The position numbers and the translations under genes were made by a program. The notes under the pieces are model-generated. The model had not been told where the DNA came from, searched no databases, and saw only the letters and a program-made list of their open reading frames with translations. DNA of 35,786 nt from an uncultured Oxalobacteraceae bacterium. GTDB lineage: Bacteria > Pseudomonadota > Gammaproteobacteria > Burkholderiales > Burkholderiaceae. Every line of letters begins with the position of its first letter. Within the stretch, counting starts at the first letter, position 1. Positions 18,669 through 28,194 of the stretch are shown here, in pieces. The DNA lies in assembly GCA_946479255.1 (NCBI GenBank), contig CAMLFK010000020.1, positions 1-35,786 on the forward strand, given 5' to 3'.

Positions 18669-19169
18669 TTGCACCTGTTGCGCATACTGATTGCCGCGAT
18701 CGCAGCCGCGCCCCTGGCGGCTGCCGCGGCGAACCCTTTGCCGCCACCCCGCTATGCCATCACCGGTCCGCCCGAAACCGGCTCCCACCTGCCCGCAAAA
18801 CTCGGTACCTACGCGGTCGCCTTGAACCGCCGCTGGGCCGACCTGCCGCCGGACGAACAGGGCATCATCAAATCCTACTACGAAGCCATGACAAGCGGCG
18901 ACGAGCCGCCCTTTCCCGCCGAGGGGCTGGGCACCATCATCGGCGCGGTGGTGAAGCTATGCGCGCACCGCTGTAAAAACGGCACCGTGCGCGTGGTCGC
19001 CACGATCGACCGCGAGGGTGTGGCCCAGACGGCGCGCGTGCTGGAGGCCGACCAAGTCAAAGTGGGCGAGTTCCTGGCCCAGGTGCTGCTGCTTGAACGC
19101 TACAAGCCGGCGGTCTGCAAGGGCGTGCCGTGCCAGATGGATTTTCCGCTATTTATTCAGATGAAGTAG
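18669..19169 (+). CDS. Exported protein with a TonB C-terminal-like domain
   Basis: 166 residues from a TTG at 18669, chosen for the excellent ribosome site AAGGAGA (18657-18663) and because it starts directly at a signal peptide (MHLLRILIAAIAAAPLAAAAA). The frame also runs upstream to 18606. The C-terminal half (GTVRVVATIDREGVAQTARVLEAD...FLAQVLLLERYKPAVCKG) has the strand-helix-strand look of a TonB C-terminal domain, but there is no N-terminal TM anchor or proline-rich spacer. Four cysteines (CAHRC, then VCKGVPC) could form disulfides in the periplasm. The gene is divergent from the acyltransferase and followed after 18 bases by a small gene on the same strand. Function unknown; the TonB-like label is tentative. 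Confidence 0.72.
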   Translation: MHLLRILIAAIAAAPLAAAAANPLPPPRYAITGPPETGSHLPAKLGTYAVALNRRWADLPPDEQGIIKSYYEAMTSGDEPPFPAEGLGTIIGAVVKLCAHRCKNGTVRVVATIDREGVAQTARVLEADQVKVGEFLAQVLLLERYKPAVCKGVPCQMDFPLFIQMK

Positions 19170-19187
19170 CCCCTGCGCGAGGTGCGT

Positions 19188-19508
19188 ATGAAGATCGATC
19201 ACATTGACGTTGAACTCCAGCTCCATTTGCCCGACGCCGTGCGCACCGTGCTGGCATTGTGGGCGCTGGACCTTGACCTGGCGGCACCGGCACGCCAGCC
19301 GGGCGACGCCGCCGCCATGGGCGAACTGTTGCGCGCAGTGGCTGCCCGCGGCCAGCCGGCGCGCGTCAGCTGCGCCGAGCTGGCCGCGCTGCACGACTAT
19401 GCCACCCGCGCCGCTTGCGCCACCGTGAAGGCGGCCAGCCACCCGGCGCCGGCCGCCGACGTCGGCGCCGAAGCAGATCGCATCCTGCGCTGGCTGGCGC
19501 AGTGCTGA
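19188..19508 (+). CDS. Small hypothetical protein, 106 aa
   Basis: Starts at the ATG at 19188 with GAGGTG immediately upstream (an in-frame GTG at 19182 is part of that site). The product is soluble, alanine-rich and mostly helical (VRTVLALWALDLDLAAP, CAELAALHDYATRAAC), with two cysteines in the middle and one as the last residue. No signal peptide or known motif. It probably shares a transcript with the upstream exported protein (18-base gap). Its stop lies 10 bases from the stop of the convergent hybrid kinase. Real by position and ribosome site; function not recognised. Confidence 0.65.
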   Translation: MKIDHIDVELQLHLPDAVRTVLALWALDLDLAAPARQPGDAAAMGELLRAVAARGQPARVSCAELAALHDYATRAACATVKAASHPAPAADVGAEADRILRWLAQC

Positions 19509-19518
19509 GGGCCGGCGC

Positions 19519-22500
19519 TCACAAAGGCGGCGCCTCGGTCGAGGCCGCGTTCAGTTCCAGCCAGGCGCGCGCTTCGCCCAGCGCGGTGTCGAGCTCGCGG
19601 CCGGCCTGGGCCAGCAGGCCTTCGATATTGGCCGGCGCGCCCGAACTTTGCATGTCGTCCTGCTTGAGGCTTTGTTCGAGCATCAGCAGGGCCGCCGCCA
19701 GCCGCTTGGCGCCCACGCTGCCGACGCCGCCGCGCAGCGTATGCAGCACCTTGGCCGCCTCCAGCGCGGCGCCGGCGGCGATCAGCTCGCGCGCACTGGC
19801 GAACTGGCTGGCGCCGTCGGCGATCATGCGCCGCACCAGTTTGGCAATCGCCGCCAGGTGGGCCGGATTGCCGCGCGCGATATTGACCAGCGGTTCAAGG
19901 CGCAGCACCGGCAGCATGGCCAGTTCGCCCTGGCCGGGCGGCAGCCCAGGCTGAAGCGGCTGAGCGGGCGCCTCTTCGACCTGCACCGCGGCGCGGATAC
20001 CGGCGGGCAGATGGCGCACGATGGTGGCCAGCATATCGTCCACCTCCACCGGCTTGGCGATCAGGCCGTCCATGCCGCATTCCTGGCAGGCGGCCCGTTC
20101 GCGCTCGGTCACCCCGGCCGTCATGGCAATGATGGGCAGCTTGAGGCCGAGCGAAGCACGGATGCGCCGGGTCGCTTCGAAGCCGTCCATGACCGGCATC
20201 TGGATATCCATCAGCACCATATCGTAGCCGCCCGGTGCCGCCGCCAGGCGCGCCAGCGCCAGTTCGCCGTTTTCCAGGATGTCGACCCGCGCGCCGACCT
20301 GTTCGAGGATGCCGCGCGCAACCGCCTGGTTGAGTTCATTGTCCTCGGCCAGCAGCAGGCGCACGCCGTCGAGCCGGCGCACCGGCGCGGACGCGGCCGT
20401 GTAGACCAGGCGCGCGCCGCCGCGCTGATGCTGGACCAGCACTTCATGCAGGGCGTCGAACAGGCTCGATCCGGTCACCGGCTTGCTGAGGAAGGCGTCG
20501 ACCAGCGGGGCTTCGGGCGCATCGACCAGTTTGCCGCGCCCGTAGGCGTTGACCATCATGATCAGGGGCTGCTTGCCCTCCGGCGGCAGGCGCCGCAAGG
20601 CGCGCGCGGTGGACATGCCGTCCATGCCCGGCATCTGCCAGTCCAGCAGCACGGCGTCGTAGGCCTGCCCGCCGTTGGCCGCGGCGACCGCCATTTCGAC
20701 CGCTTCCTGCCCCGATTGCGCGCAGTCGGCCTGCCACTTCCAGCAGGCGATGGTATCGGCCAGGCAGGCGCGGCTGGTCGGATTGTCGTCGGCCACCAGG
20801 ATGCGCAGCCCGCCCATCGCGCCGGCGTTGCGGCGCTCGTCAAGCTGTTCCTCGGCGATTCCCAGCGGCAGCCGGATGCGGAAGGTGCTGCCCTTGCCTT
20901 CTTCGCTGTCCAGGGTGATCGAGCCTTTCATCAGTTCCGTCAAATGCTTGGAGATGGTCAGGCCGAGGCCGGTGCCGCCGAAGCGCCGGGTGGTCGAGGA
21001 GTCGCCCTGGGTAAATGGTGCGAACAGGCGTTCCTGGTCCTGCCTGCCGATGCCGATGCCGGTGTCGCGCACGGTGATCTGGATCGTCACTTCGCGCGCG
21101 CCAGGGGCCAGCGGCAGTGCCGCTTCGACCGTCACCGCCACTTCTCCGTGCTCGGTGAATTTGATGGCGTTGCCGACCAGGTTGATCAGCACCTGCTGCA
21201 GGCGCAGCGCGTCGCCCACCAGCAGCTGGGGCAGGCTTGGCTCCACGCCGATCGCCAGTTCCAGGTCCTTGTCGCCGGCATTCACGCTCATGATGGTGGC
21301 CACCGCGCCCAGCACGTCGGAAAGGTGGAACACGCTTTCGCTCAGCTGCATGCGCCCCGCCTCGACCTTGGAAAAGTCGAGGATGTCGTTCATGATCCCC
21401 AGCAGCGACTGGCCCGAGCTCCTGATCATGTCGAGGTACTTCTTCTGCTCGGGATTCAAGCCGGTGCGCGCCAGCAGGTAGGTCATGCCCAGCACCGCGT
21501 TCATCGGCGTGCGCAGTTCATGGCTCATGTTGGCCACGAACTCGCCCTTGGCGCGGTTGGCGGCCTGGGCGCGGTCGCGCTCGAGCCCCAGTTCGGTGGC
21601 GCGGGCGTCGATCTCGGCGGCCAGCCGATGGCGCTCCGTAATGTCGCGCACAAAGGCGTTGGCCACGAAGCCGTTGCCGTTGTGGTAGCCGGCGATCGAC
21701 AGTTCAATCGGGATCTGGCGGCCGTCGCGGTGCAACGCCGTCACTTCGAGGCGCTGGTTGATCACCGGCCCGGTGCCGCTGACGGTAAAGCGCTTGAAGC
21801 CGGCGATATGCGCTTCGCGCTGCCCCGGTGGGATGATCAGTCCGGCCAGGTCGCGCCCGATGGCCTCGACGGCACTCCACCCAAAGGTGCGCTCGGCCGC
21901 GCCGTTCCAGTCGGTGACCAGGCCATCCACACCGAGCGCGATGAAGGCGTCGTTGGAGTTGTCCAGGATGATGCGGGTGCGGCGCTGCTCGGCCACCAGC
22001 TGGCTCAAGAGAGGGCGCACCTGGATCAGCAACGCCGAGGCGCCCAGGACCACCAGCAGCACCAGCGCAATCACCAGTGCGTTGGTGCGTTCGCGCAGCG
22101 GCGAGTACAAGGTGTCGACATTGCTCTTGATGACCACCCCAAGGCCGTAATCCTTGATCGGTGTATAGCCGGCGAACACCGGAATGCCGCGCAGGTCCGG
22201 GGTCACCAGCACGCCGGAACGCCCGAGCAAAGCCATGTTGATCGGCAGGTTGACGCGGCCGTCGGGCCGGTACATGGGGATGCGGAAGGGCGCCGGATAA
22301 AAGCGGCTGGGGGCGCAGTAGGCATCCAGCTGGTCCAGGCTGCACAGCAGCACGTCGGCCGAGTCGCTGCGCGCGCGGATCTCCTTGAGCAGCTGGTCGA
22401 AGATCGGCAGGCGCTGCTCGGCGCGGATACGGCCGATCACCCGCCCCCCCTCAACCACGTCGTTCTCCGTATAGAGCATATAAGCGCCGTTCCACACCAG

Positions 22501-23571
22501 CTCCGCGGACTGGCCGCCGCCGGCCAGCGGATGGCGCACCGGCGCCTCCAGGTGGCGCAGCTGCCCGCTGGCGGCCACCAGCCGGCCTTCCACATCATAG
22601 AAGTCGACGCCGCTGATGCCGGCGTCGGCGAAGTTGGCGCCGATGGCTGCCAGGCGCGCACGCACCGCCTCGCTGGCGGGGTTGCGCTCGAGTTCGAGCA
22701 GCCCTTCGCGCACCGCGCTGCGGGTAGCCAGGTTGCGCGAGAACCACAGGCTGGTGTCGAGCGAATTGCCGAGCGCGGCGGCGCTGGTGGATGCGGTCAG
22801 GAGGGTATTGTCGGCGATCGATTGCTCGTAGCTGTCGCGCATGGCGGCAATGCCGGCCGCGCCGGCCGATACCGCCACCAGCGCCACCACGCCGAGCGCG
22901 CGCCAGGTGATGCGGGCATTGTAGTCGACCTGTTCGTCACGCCCATGCTCGCGCAAGCTGCCGCGCAATCCCCACAAGCCCATGCCCAGGATGCTCATGC
23001 CGACCGCGGTGGGCGGCACCATCATGTTGAACGCGGCAACGCGGTACATGCCTTCAAGCTTGAGGAAGTGGCCCAGCAGCGCCATGGCCCCGATGCCGGT
23101 TACGCCGATCGCGCAGGCGGCGAGGATGCGCTCATGCAGCGCCGCGCGGCGCGGCCTGCGGATCAGAAGGAAAGCGCAGCCGGCCAGCAGGAAGCCGAGC
23201 GAGGTGTTGGGCGCCATGCGGCCCGGGTGCGGGGTGGCGGCGGTGGGCGCGGTCGGCATCCGTACAAAATCGATGCCCAGGCTGACGCCGAAGAGATGCT
23301 GGACCAGCACCAGCGCCGGCATCACCAGCAGCAGCAGCGCGCACCCACGCCAGGCAAATTCAAGCCACGGCGGCGAGCGGCGCAGGGCGAAGCAGCAGCA
23401 AAAGCCCGCCAACATGAACAGTATCGGGCTCACAATACCCATCTGCGCCGACCCGGGAATCAGCATCCCGATGGTCTTGCTCTGGAAGATCCAGCGGATG
23501 GCGACCATCAAGCCAAGCAGGCCAATCGCCAGCCCGGCGATCCGTTCGGCAGTGAGGGCGAATTTTTTCAT
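19519..23571 (-). CDS. Membrane hybrid histidine kinase with PAS, two receivers and HPt
   Basis: 1350 residues, a complete multi-step phosphorelay in one chain. Six to seven TM helices span about 8-240, an extracytoplasmic sensor region (about 245-490) ends in another TM (490-515), then come PAS (530-650), HisKA with H684 (MSHELRTPMNAVLGM), HATPase_c (NLVGNAIKFTEHG, DTGIGI, GTGLGLTIS), receiver 1 with D977 (LLDWQMPGMDG), receiver 2 with D1122 (LMDIQMPVMDG) and a C-terminal HPt with H1277 (LHTLRGGVGSVGA). The start is the ATG at 23571 (KKFALTAERIAG, just before TM1); the frame continues to 23667 but would add a non-membrane leader. BarA/EvgS-like in logic. No dedicated response regulator lies next to it. 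It is divergent from the alpha/beta hydrolase gene and convergent with the 106-residue gene. Confidence 0.93.
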   Translation of the reverse strand: MKKFALTAERIAGLAIGLLGLMVAIRWIFQSKTIGMLIPGSAQMGIVSPILFMLAGFCCCFALRRSPPWLEFAWRGCALLLLVMPALVLVQHLFGVSLGIDFVRMPTAPTAATPHPGRMAPNTSLGFLLAGCAFLLIRRPRRAALHERILAACAIGVTGIGAMALLGHFLKLEGMYRVAAFNMMVPPTAVGMSILGMGLWGLRGSLREHGRDEQVDYNARITWRALGVVALVAVSAGAAGIAAMRDSYEQSIADNTLLTASTSAAALGNSLDTSLWFSRNLATRSAVREGLLELERNPASEAVRARLAAIGANFADAGISGVDFYDVEGRLVAASGQLRHLEAPVRHPLAGGGQSAELVWNGAYMLYTENDVVEGGRVIGRIRAEQRLPIFDQLLKEIRARSDSADVLLCSLDQLDAYCAPSRFYPAPFRIPMYRPDGRVNLPINMALLGRSGVLVTPDLRGIPVFAGYTPIKDYGLGVVIKSNVDTLYSPLRERTNALVIALVLLVVLGASALLIQVRPLLSQLVAEQRRTRIILDNSNDAFIALGVDGLVTDWNGAAERTFGWSAVEAIGRDLAGLIIPPGQREAHIAGFKRFTVSGTGPVINQRLEVTALHRDGRQIPIELSIAGYHNGNGFVANAFVRDITERHRLAAEIDARATELGLERDRAQAANRAKGEFVANMSHELRTPMNAVLGMTYLLARTGLNPEQKKYLDMIRSSGQSLLGIMNDILDFSKVEAGRMQLSESVFHLSDVLGAVATIMSVNAGDKDLELAIGVEPSLPQLLVGDALRLQQVLINLVGNAIKFTEHGEVAVTVEAALPLAPGAREVTIQITVRDTGIGIGRQDQERLFAPFTQGDSSTTRRFGGTGLGLTISKHLTELMKGSITLDSEEGKGSTFRIRLPLGIAEEQLDERRNAGAMGGLRILVADDNPTSRACLADTIACWKWQADCAQSGQEAVEMAVAAANGGQAYDAVLLDWQMPGMDGMSTARALRRLPPEGKQPLIMMVNAYGRGKLVDAPEAPLVDAFLSKPVTGSSLFDALHEVLVQHQRGGARLVYTAASAPVRRLDGVRLLLAEDNELNQAVARGILEQVGARVDILENGELALARLAAAPGGYDMVLMDIQMPVMDGFEATRRIRASLGLKLPIIAMTAGVTERERAACQECGMDGLIAKPVEVDDMLATIVRHLPAGIRAAVQVEEAPAQPLQPGLPPGQGELAMLPVLRLEPLVNIARGNPAHLAAIAKLVRRMIADGASQFASARELIAAGAALEAAKVLHTLRGGVGSVGAKRLAAALLMLEQSLKQDDMQSSGAPANIEGLLAQAGRELDTALGEARAWLELNAASTEAPPL

Positions 23572-23747
23572 GATGTGCAGCTCGTGGTGTCTCCGAAGAT
23601 TACCACAGTAAAAATCCCAGGGACAACGCGCGTGCCCGTGGGCCGGCGTTGTGCGCGCGCCACGCATACGGATGAGTTGACCTGCGCGGTGCGCACGCTA
23701 GCCCAACAGCAAACCCCGGCTTAGCCGAAGCGGTTAGACTGGTGCTT

Positions 23748-24635
23748 ATGAACAATTCTCGAAAAGTCGCCGGGGTGGCGGGAGCGCTGAGCTTCCTGTG
23801 GGTGGGCTTGACCGCGGCGATTGCCGCCAGCCAGCGCCGCCTGGTGTTCAATCCCACCATCAAACGCGAAGTGGCCAATCCGCGCAGCAGCGGCCACCGT
23901 ACCCGCGCAATCGTGCTGCGTACCAAGGACGGCATCAAGCTGTCGGGCTGGCTGATGACCCCGCAGGTGGTCGGCCCGCACCCGGCCGTGGTGTACTTCG
24001 GCGGGCGTTCCGAAGAAGTCTCGTGGGTAGTGCGCGATGCCGGCAAGCTGTTCCCAGGCATGGCGGTGCTGGCGGTGAATTACCGTGGCTACGGCAACTC
24101 GCAGGGCGACCCGGCCGAGCAGCACATGGTCGAGGACGGCCGCCTGCTGTTCGACTGGATGGCCGAACGCCACCACGTCGATCCGAAGCGCATTGCCGTG
24201 GTCGGCCGCAGCCTCGGTTCCGGGGTGGCGGTGCAGGTGGCGCTGGACCGCCCGGTCCATTCGCTGGTGCTGATCACCCCGTACGACTCGATCCTGGCGA
24301 TCGCCAAGCGGCGTTTTCGCGCCATGCCGATCGAGTATGTGCTGCGCCACCGCTTTGAATCGGTCAAGTATGCGCCCCGGCTGACCGCGCCCACGTATGT
24401 ACTGCGCGCGGAGCTCGACGATATTGTGCCGCACTCGCACACCGATCTGCTGGTGGAAAAACTCGGCAAGCTGCACAAGGACGAAATCGTGCCCGGCACC
24501 GACCACCTGACCATTCCCTACCTGGAAGCGACCCAGAGCCGCATTGCCGCCTTCCTCGCCGAGCAGTTCAGGCACCCGCGCGCCGGCGTGCCCAGCGCCG
24601 TGCTGGCGCCGGTGCTGGAAACCACCGACGCCTGA
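23748..24635 (+). CDS. Alpha/beta hydrolase
   Basis: 295 residues. An N-terminal hydrophobic helix (about 8-28, VAGVAGALSFLWVGLTAAIAA) could be a membrane anchor or an uncleaved signal. The catalytic triad can be read as S155 in the nucleophile elbow GRSLGSG, D224 or D225 in AELDDIVP and H253 in GTDHLTI; the oxyanion region is VVYFGGRSEE. Members of this group (BAAT/YqiA-like serine hydrolases) act on esters or amides, and the substrate cannot be told from sequence. The ATG at 23748 is preferred over an in-frame GTG two codons upstream. The stop lies one base from the stop of the convergent diguanylate cyclase gene. Confidence 0.85.
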   Translation: MNNSRKVAGVAGALSFLWVGLTAAIAASQRRLVFNPTIKREVANPRSSGHRTRAIVLRTKDGIKLSGWLMTPQVVGPHPAVVYFGGRSEEVSWVVRDAGKLFPGMAVLAVNYRGYGNSQGDPAEQHMVEDGRLLFDWMAERHHVDPKRIAVVGRSLGSGVAVQVALDRPVHSLVLITPYDSILAIAKRRFRAMPIEYVLRHRFESVKYAPRLTAPTYVLRAELDDIVPHSHTDLLVEKLGKLHKDEIVPGTDHLTIPYLEATQSRIAAFLAEQFRHPRAGVPSAVLAPVLETTDA

Positions 24636-24636
24636 A

Positions 24637-25965
24637 TCAGCTTGCGGACTGCTCGTCGAAGAAGTGGAAGCGGTTGCGCCCGGCGTTCTTGGCAACGTAC
24701 ATGGCGCTGTCGGCATTGCGCACCAGTTCCTCGGCCGAGTGCGCATCGTGCGGATAGCGGCTGATGCCGATGCTGGCCGAAATCGACACCTCCGCCGTGC
24801 TCAGCGCAAACGGCCGGGCCAGCTCGGAGATCAGCTTGGCGGTCAGCTTGGGCACCGCTTCCGGCACGCGCACGTCGGTGACGATGACGGTGAATTCATC
24901 GCCGCCCAGGCGCGCCACGGTATCGGTCTCGCGCACGCAATGACTGATGCGCCCGGCGACCTGCTGCAGCAACTGGTCGCCGGAGGCATGGCCGAGCGTA
25001 TCGTTGATCGCTTTAAAGGCGTCCAGATCGATATACAGCAGCGCCAGCGTGCGCCCGGTGCGTTGCGCGTGCTTGAGCTCGTGGTCGAGCCGCTCGCGGA
25101 ACAGGCTGCGGTTAGGCAGGTCGGTCAACTGATCGAAATTGGCGTTGCGGCGCGCGTTCTCCTCGGCGGCCTGGCGTTCGGTCACATCGCGCGCGGTCCC
25201 GGCCAGCGCCACGCACTTTCCGTCCGGGCCGATGACGGGGATGAGCAGGTATTCGAACACCATGCTGCCGCTATCGCGGCCCGGCCCCAGGCGCAATTCG
25301 CCCAGATAGGTGGCATTGACTCTGATCACATTGCGGGCCTTGCGTTCCAGGTCGGGCGCGAATGGCGCGAGCAGGGAAAAAATGCTCTTGCCGGTCAGGT
25401 TTCCCGGCTGCAGGTGGAAGGTCTGGGCGAAGGCCTTGTTGGCGTAGACCAGGTGGCCGTCGGTATCGACGATGTAGTTCAGGTCCGGTGAACTCGACAG
25501 CAGCGCATCGAACAGGATTGCCTGGTTGTCCTTGATCTCGGTGTAGCGGGCCAGCGACTCGGTCAGCGCCTGGTCGATGCCTTCGTTAAAGCGCATCAGG
25601 TCTTCGAGGGGCGGCTCGCCGCGTCCCACATGCGCTTGCCACAGCCGCAGCACGCAGGCGCGCAAGGCGCGGTATTCCGACATGGCCTCGCTGACGCTGA
25701 AACCCTCGGCCACCCGGGCCACGCCGTGCATTTGCGCGCTGGTCTGGCTGGGCGGCGGCGGCGCCAGGCCGCGTCCCTTGGCCGCCTGCTCCAGCGCGGA
25801 CTGAGGCTGTTTCATATCTTCGGCAATGGTTTCCAGGATACCGCGCGCGTGGTCGCGCAGGGCGGGCGGATCGAAGCCCTGTGCCGAAGGAATGTTGAAC
25901 GCAAAGCGCTCCCATTCGTCCAGGATGCAGTCGAGGTTTTGCAGAATATATTCCGAGAGCGTCAT
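24637..25965 (-). CDS. Diguanylate cyclase RsbRD_N-PAS-GGDEF
   Basis: 442 residues, cytoplasmic. Residues 10-145 resemble the RsbT co-antagonist N-terminal domain (RsbRD_N: EWERFAF, RVAEGFSVSEAMSEYRALRACVLRLW). A PAS domain follows (150-270, PDLNYIVDTDGHLVYANKAF), then GGDEF (about 275-435) with intact GGDEF at 354-358 and an RxxD inhibitory site (RETD at 345-348) five residues before it. An active, product-inhibited c-di-GMP synthase is predicted. No EAL domain is present. RsbRD_N domains are known from stress-signalling proteins, so a link between stress sensing and c-di-GMP is an inference. The ATG at 25965 has only a weak ribosome site. Confidence 0.9.
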   Translation of the reverse strand: MTLSEYILQNLDCILDEWERFAFNIPSAQGFDPPALRDHARGILETIAEDMKQPQSALEQAAKGRGLAPPPPSQTSAQMHGVARVAEGFSVSEAMSEYRALRACVLRLWQAHVGRGEPPLEDLMRFNEGIDQALTESLARYTEIKDNQAILFDALLSSSPDLNYIVDTDGHLVYANKAFAQTFHLQPGNLTGKSIFSLLAPFAPDLERKARNVIRVNATYLGELRLGPGRDSGSMVFEYLLIPVIGPDGKCVALAGTARDVTERQAAEENARRNANFDQLTDLPNRSLFRERLDHELKHAQRTGRTLALLYIDLDAFKAINDTLGHASGDQLLQQVAGRISHCVRETDTVARLGGDEFTVIVTDVRVPEAVPKLTAKLISELARPFALSTAEVSISASIGISRYPHDAHSAEELVRNADSAMYVAKNAGRNRFHFFDEQSAS

Positions 25966-26039
25966 GGTCGTCGCAATATGGCCGAAGCCCTTTAGACTGC
26001 GATCGCGGCCATGCGTTCAACCCAATGCAGCGAGGCCCA

Positions 26040-26048
26040 TGCTAGAGT
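26040..26048 (+). promoter_or_regulatory. Candidate extended -10 element ahead of the M13 peptidase gene
   Basis: TGCTAGAGT fits the extended -10 form TGnTAnnnT; no clear -35 is seen. It would start transcription about 50 bases before the translation start. Confidence 0.3.
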
Positions 26049-26105
26049 ACAGGCCGGGCCACAAGCCCGCCCACCCACCAGTCCACCATGACGGAGATGA
26101 TTCGC

Positions 26106-28154
26106 GTGAAAAGAACACTATTGAGTGCAGTGGCACTCAGCCTGATCGCCACCCTGAGCCAGGCCGCCGCGCAGCAGCAGCCAAGCCCGGCGGCGCTTTC
26201 CTCGGGCATCGCCAAGGAGCACATCGACACCCAGGTGCGCGTTCAGGATGATTTTTACAATTACCTGAACGGCAACTGGATGAAGAGCACCGAGATTCCA
26301 GCCGACAAACCGAGCTGGGGCGCCTTTTACAAACTGCACGACGACACCCAGCCGATCCTGCTCAAGATCATCGAAGGCGCGGCCAAGGACCCGAACAAGG
26401 CGGCCGGCTCGAACCAGCAAAAGATCGGCGGCTTCTACGCCAGCTTCATGGACGAGGCCCGGCTCGAACGCCTCGGCATGAGCCCATTGAATCCGACCCT
26501 GGCGAAAATCGCCGGCATCCAGAACAAGAGCGAGCTGCCGGCCCTGTTCGCCCACCTGGGCACCCTGGGCGTGGCCCTGCCCTACGATTTCTCGATTCAC
26601 CAGGATGCCAAGGACTCGACCAAGTACGTGGCCGACATCAGCCAGGGCGGCCTGGGCCTGCCCGACCGCGACTATTACCTCAAGCCCGAGGATGCCAAGC
26701 TGGCCGACACCCTGGCCAAGTACGGCGCCCACATCGAGCGCACCCTGCTGCTGGCCGGCGACAAGGACGCCGCCGCCAATGCCAAGGCGATCGTGGCTTT
26801 CGAGACCGAGCTGGCGCGCATCCAGTGGACCAATGTGGAGCTGCGCGACCCGGTGCGGGCCTACAACAAGGTAGCCATCGGCAAGCTGGCGGCGATGGCG
26901 CCTGGCCACGACTGGAAGAATTACCTGGACAGCGTCGGCATCAGCGGCAAGGTCGGCTACGTGATCGTCAGCCAGCCGAGCTACCTGAAGGCGTATGCTC
27001 AGCTTTCCGCCAAGACCCCGCTCGACACACTCAAGGCTTACCTGCAGTGGCATGTGATCAGCGATTATTCGAGCTTCCTGTCGAAGGCCTTTGTGGACCA
27101 GAAGTTCGGCTTCTACGGCACCACCCTGACCGGCGTGACCGAAATGCGGCCGCGCTGGAAGCGTGGCGTGGGCGCGGTGGAAAGCGCGCTGGGCGAGGCC
27201 ATCGGCCAGCTCTATGTGGCCGACAATTTTCCGGCCGAGCGCAAGGCCCGCATGGAAATCCTGGTCAAGAACCTGATGCTGGCCTACAAGGACAGCATCG
27301 ACAAGATCGACTGGATGAGCCCGGCCACCAAGAAGCAGGCGCAGGCCAAGCTGGCCAAGTTTACGCCCAAGATCGGCTACCCGAACAAGTGGAAGGATTA
27401 TTCCGGCCTGGCGGTCGCCGCCGATGACCTGGTGGGCAATATCATGCGTTCGCGCCAGCTGGAGTCCAATCGCGAGTTGAACAAGCTGGGCAAACCGATC
27501 GACCGCGAGGAATGGGGGATGACGCCGCAGACCGTCAACGCCTACTACAACCCGGAAATGAACGAGATCGTGTTCCCGGCCGCGATCCTGCAGCCGCCGT
27601 TTTTCGATGCCAATGCCGACGATGCGGTCAATTACGGCGCCATCGGCGCGGTGATCGGCCACGAGATCAGCCACGGCTTCGACGACCAGGGCGCGCAGTA
27701 CGATGGCGACGGCAACTTGCGCGACTGGTGGACCCGCGCCGACCACAAGAATTTCGCCAAACGCACCAAGATGCTGGTCAAGCAATATGCGGCCTACAGC
27801 CCGCTGCCTGGCTACAACATCAATGGCGAGCTGACCCTGGGCGAAAACATTGCCGACAATTCAGGGCTGGCGATCGCGTACAAGGCCTACCAGCTGTCGC
27901 TTAAAGGCAAGAAAGCGCCGGTGATCGATGGCTTCACGGGCGAGCAGCGCTTCTTCATGGGCTTCGGCCAGGTGTGGCGCACCAAGATGCGCGAAGCGGC
28001 CCAGATCGTGCAGGTCAAGTCCGATCCGCACTCGCCGGCGGTGTTCCGGGCGAACGGCGCGATGAAGAACCAGCCGGGGTTTTATGAGGCCTTCAAAGTC
28101 AAGCCGGGCGACAAGATGTATCTGGCGCCGAAGGATCGGGTGAGTATCTGGTGA
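26106..28154 (+). CDS. M13-family (neprilysin/PepO-like) zinc metallopeptidase, exported
   Basis: 682 residues. Signal peptide MKRTLLSAVALSLIATLSQAAA, then the N-terminal M13 domain (DDFYNYLNGNWMKSTEIPADK) and the C-terminal catalytic domain with zinc motif H519-E-I-S-H523 (VIGHEISHGFDDQGAQYD), third ligand E580 in GENIADNSG, and the family ending DRVSIW. NAYYNPEMNEIVFPAAILQPPFF is the conserved M13 substrate-binding strand. It cleaves oligopeptides in the periplasm or outside. I place the start at the GTG at 26106, which has GGAG nine bases upstream and gives a clean signal peptide; ATG codons at 26088 and 26097 are in frame but have no usable ribosome site. Lone gene, convergent with the chemoreceptor gene. 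Confidence 0.92.
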   Translation: MKRTLLSAVALSLIATLSQAAAQQQPSPAALSSGIAKEHIDTQVRVQDDFYNYLNGNWMKSTEIPADKPSWGAFYKLHDDTQPILLKIIEGAAKDPNKAAGSNQQKIGGFYASFMDEARLERLGMSPLNPTLAKIAGIQNKSELPALFAHLGTLGVALPYDFSIHQDAKDSTKYVADISQGGLGLPDRDYYLKPEDAKLADTLAKYGAHIERTLLLAGDKDAAANAKAIVAFETELARIQWTNVELRDPVRAYNKVAIGKLAAMAPGHDWKNYLDSVGISGKVGYVIVSQPSYLKAYAQLSAKTPLDTLKAYLQWHVISDYSSFLSKAFVDQKFGFYGTTLTGVTEMRPRWKRGVGAVESALGEAIGQLYVADNFPAERKARMEILVKNLMLAYKDSIDKIDWMSPATKKQAQAKLAKFTPKIGYPNKWKDYSGLAVAADDLVGNIMRSRQLESNRELNKLGKPIDREEWGMTPQTVNAYYNPEMNEIVFPAAILQPPFFDANADDAVNYGAIGAVIGHEISHGFDDQGAQYDGDGNLRDWWTRADHKNFAKRTKMLVKQYAAYSPLPGYNINGELTLGENIADNSGLAIAYKAYQLSLKGKKAPVIDGFTGEQRFFMGFGQVWRTKMREAAQIVQVKSDPHSPAVFRANGAMKNQPGFYEAFKVKPGDKMYLAPKDRVSIW

Positions 28155-28194
28155 TCGGCCGCTTAAGCCGGAGGGGACGAGCTCATCTTTCCTT

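Noticed and set aside
17237..18976. Long plus-strand frame opposite the Pat-type gene
   Set aside because: Antisense to well-conserved CoA-binding and ATP-grasp motifs; low-complexity Arg/Gly/Ala translation.
19648..23724. Very long open frame (over 1300 codons) antisense to the membrane hybrid kinase
   Set aside because: It is the mirror of a high-GC gene with strong third-position bias; the translation is rich in His, Gln, Gly and Arg with no domain, and the sense strand has complete kinase, receiver and HPt motifs.
26118..27785. Long minus-strand frame opposite the M13 peptidase
   Set aside because: Shadow of a gene with an intact zinc motif and signal peptide.
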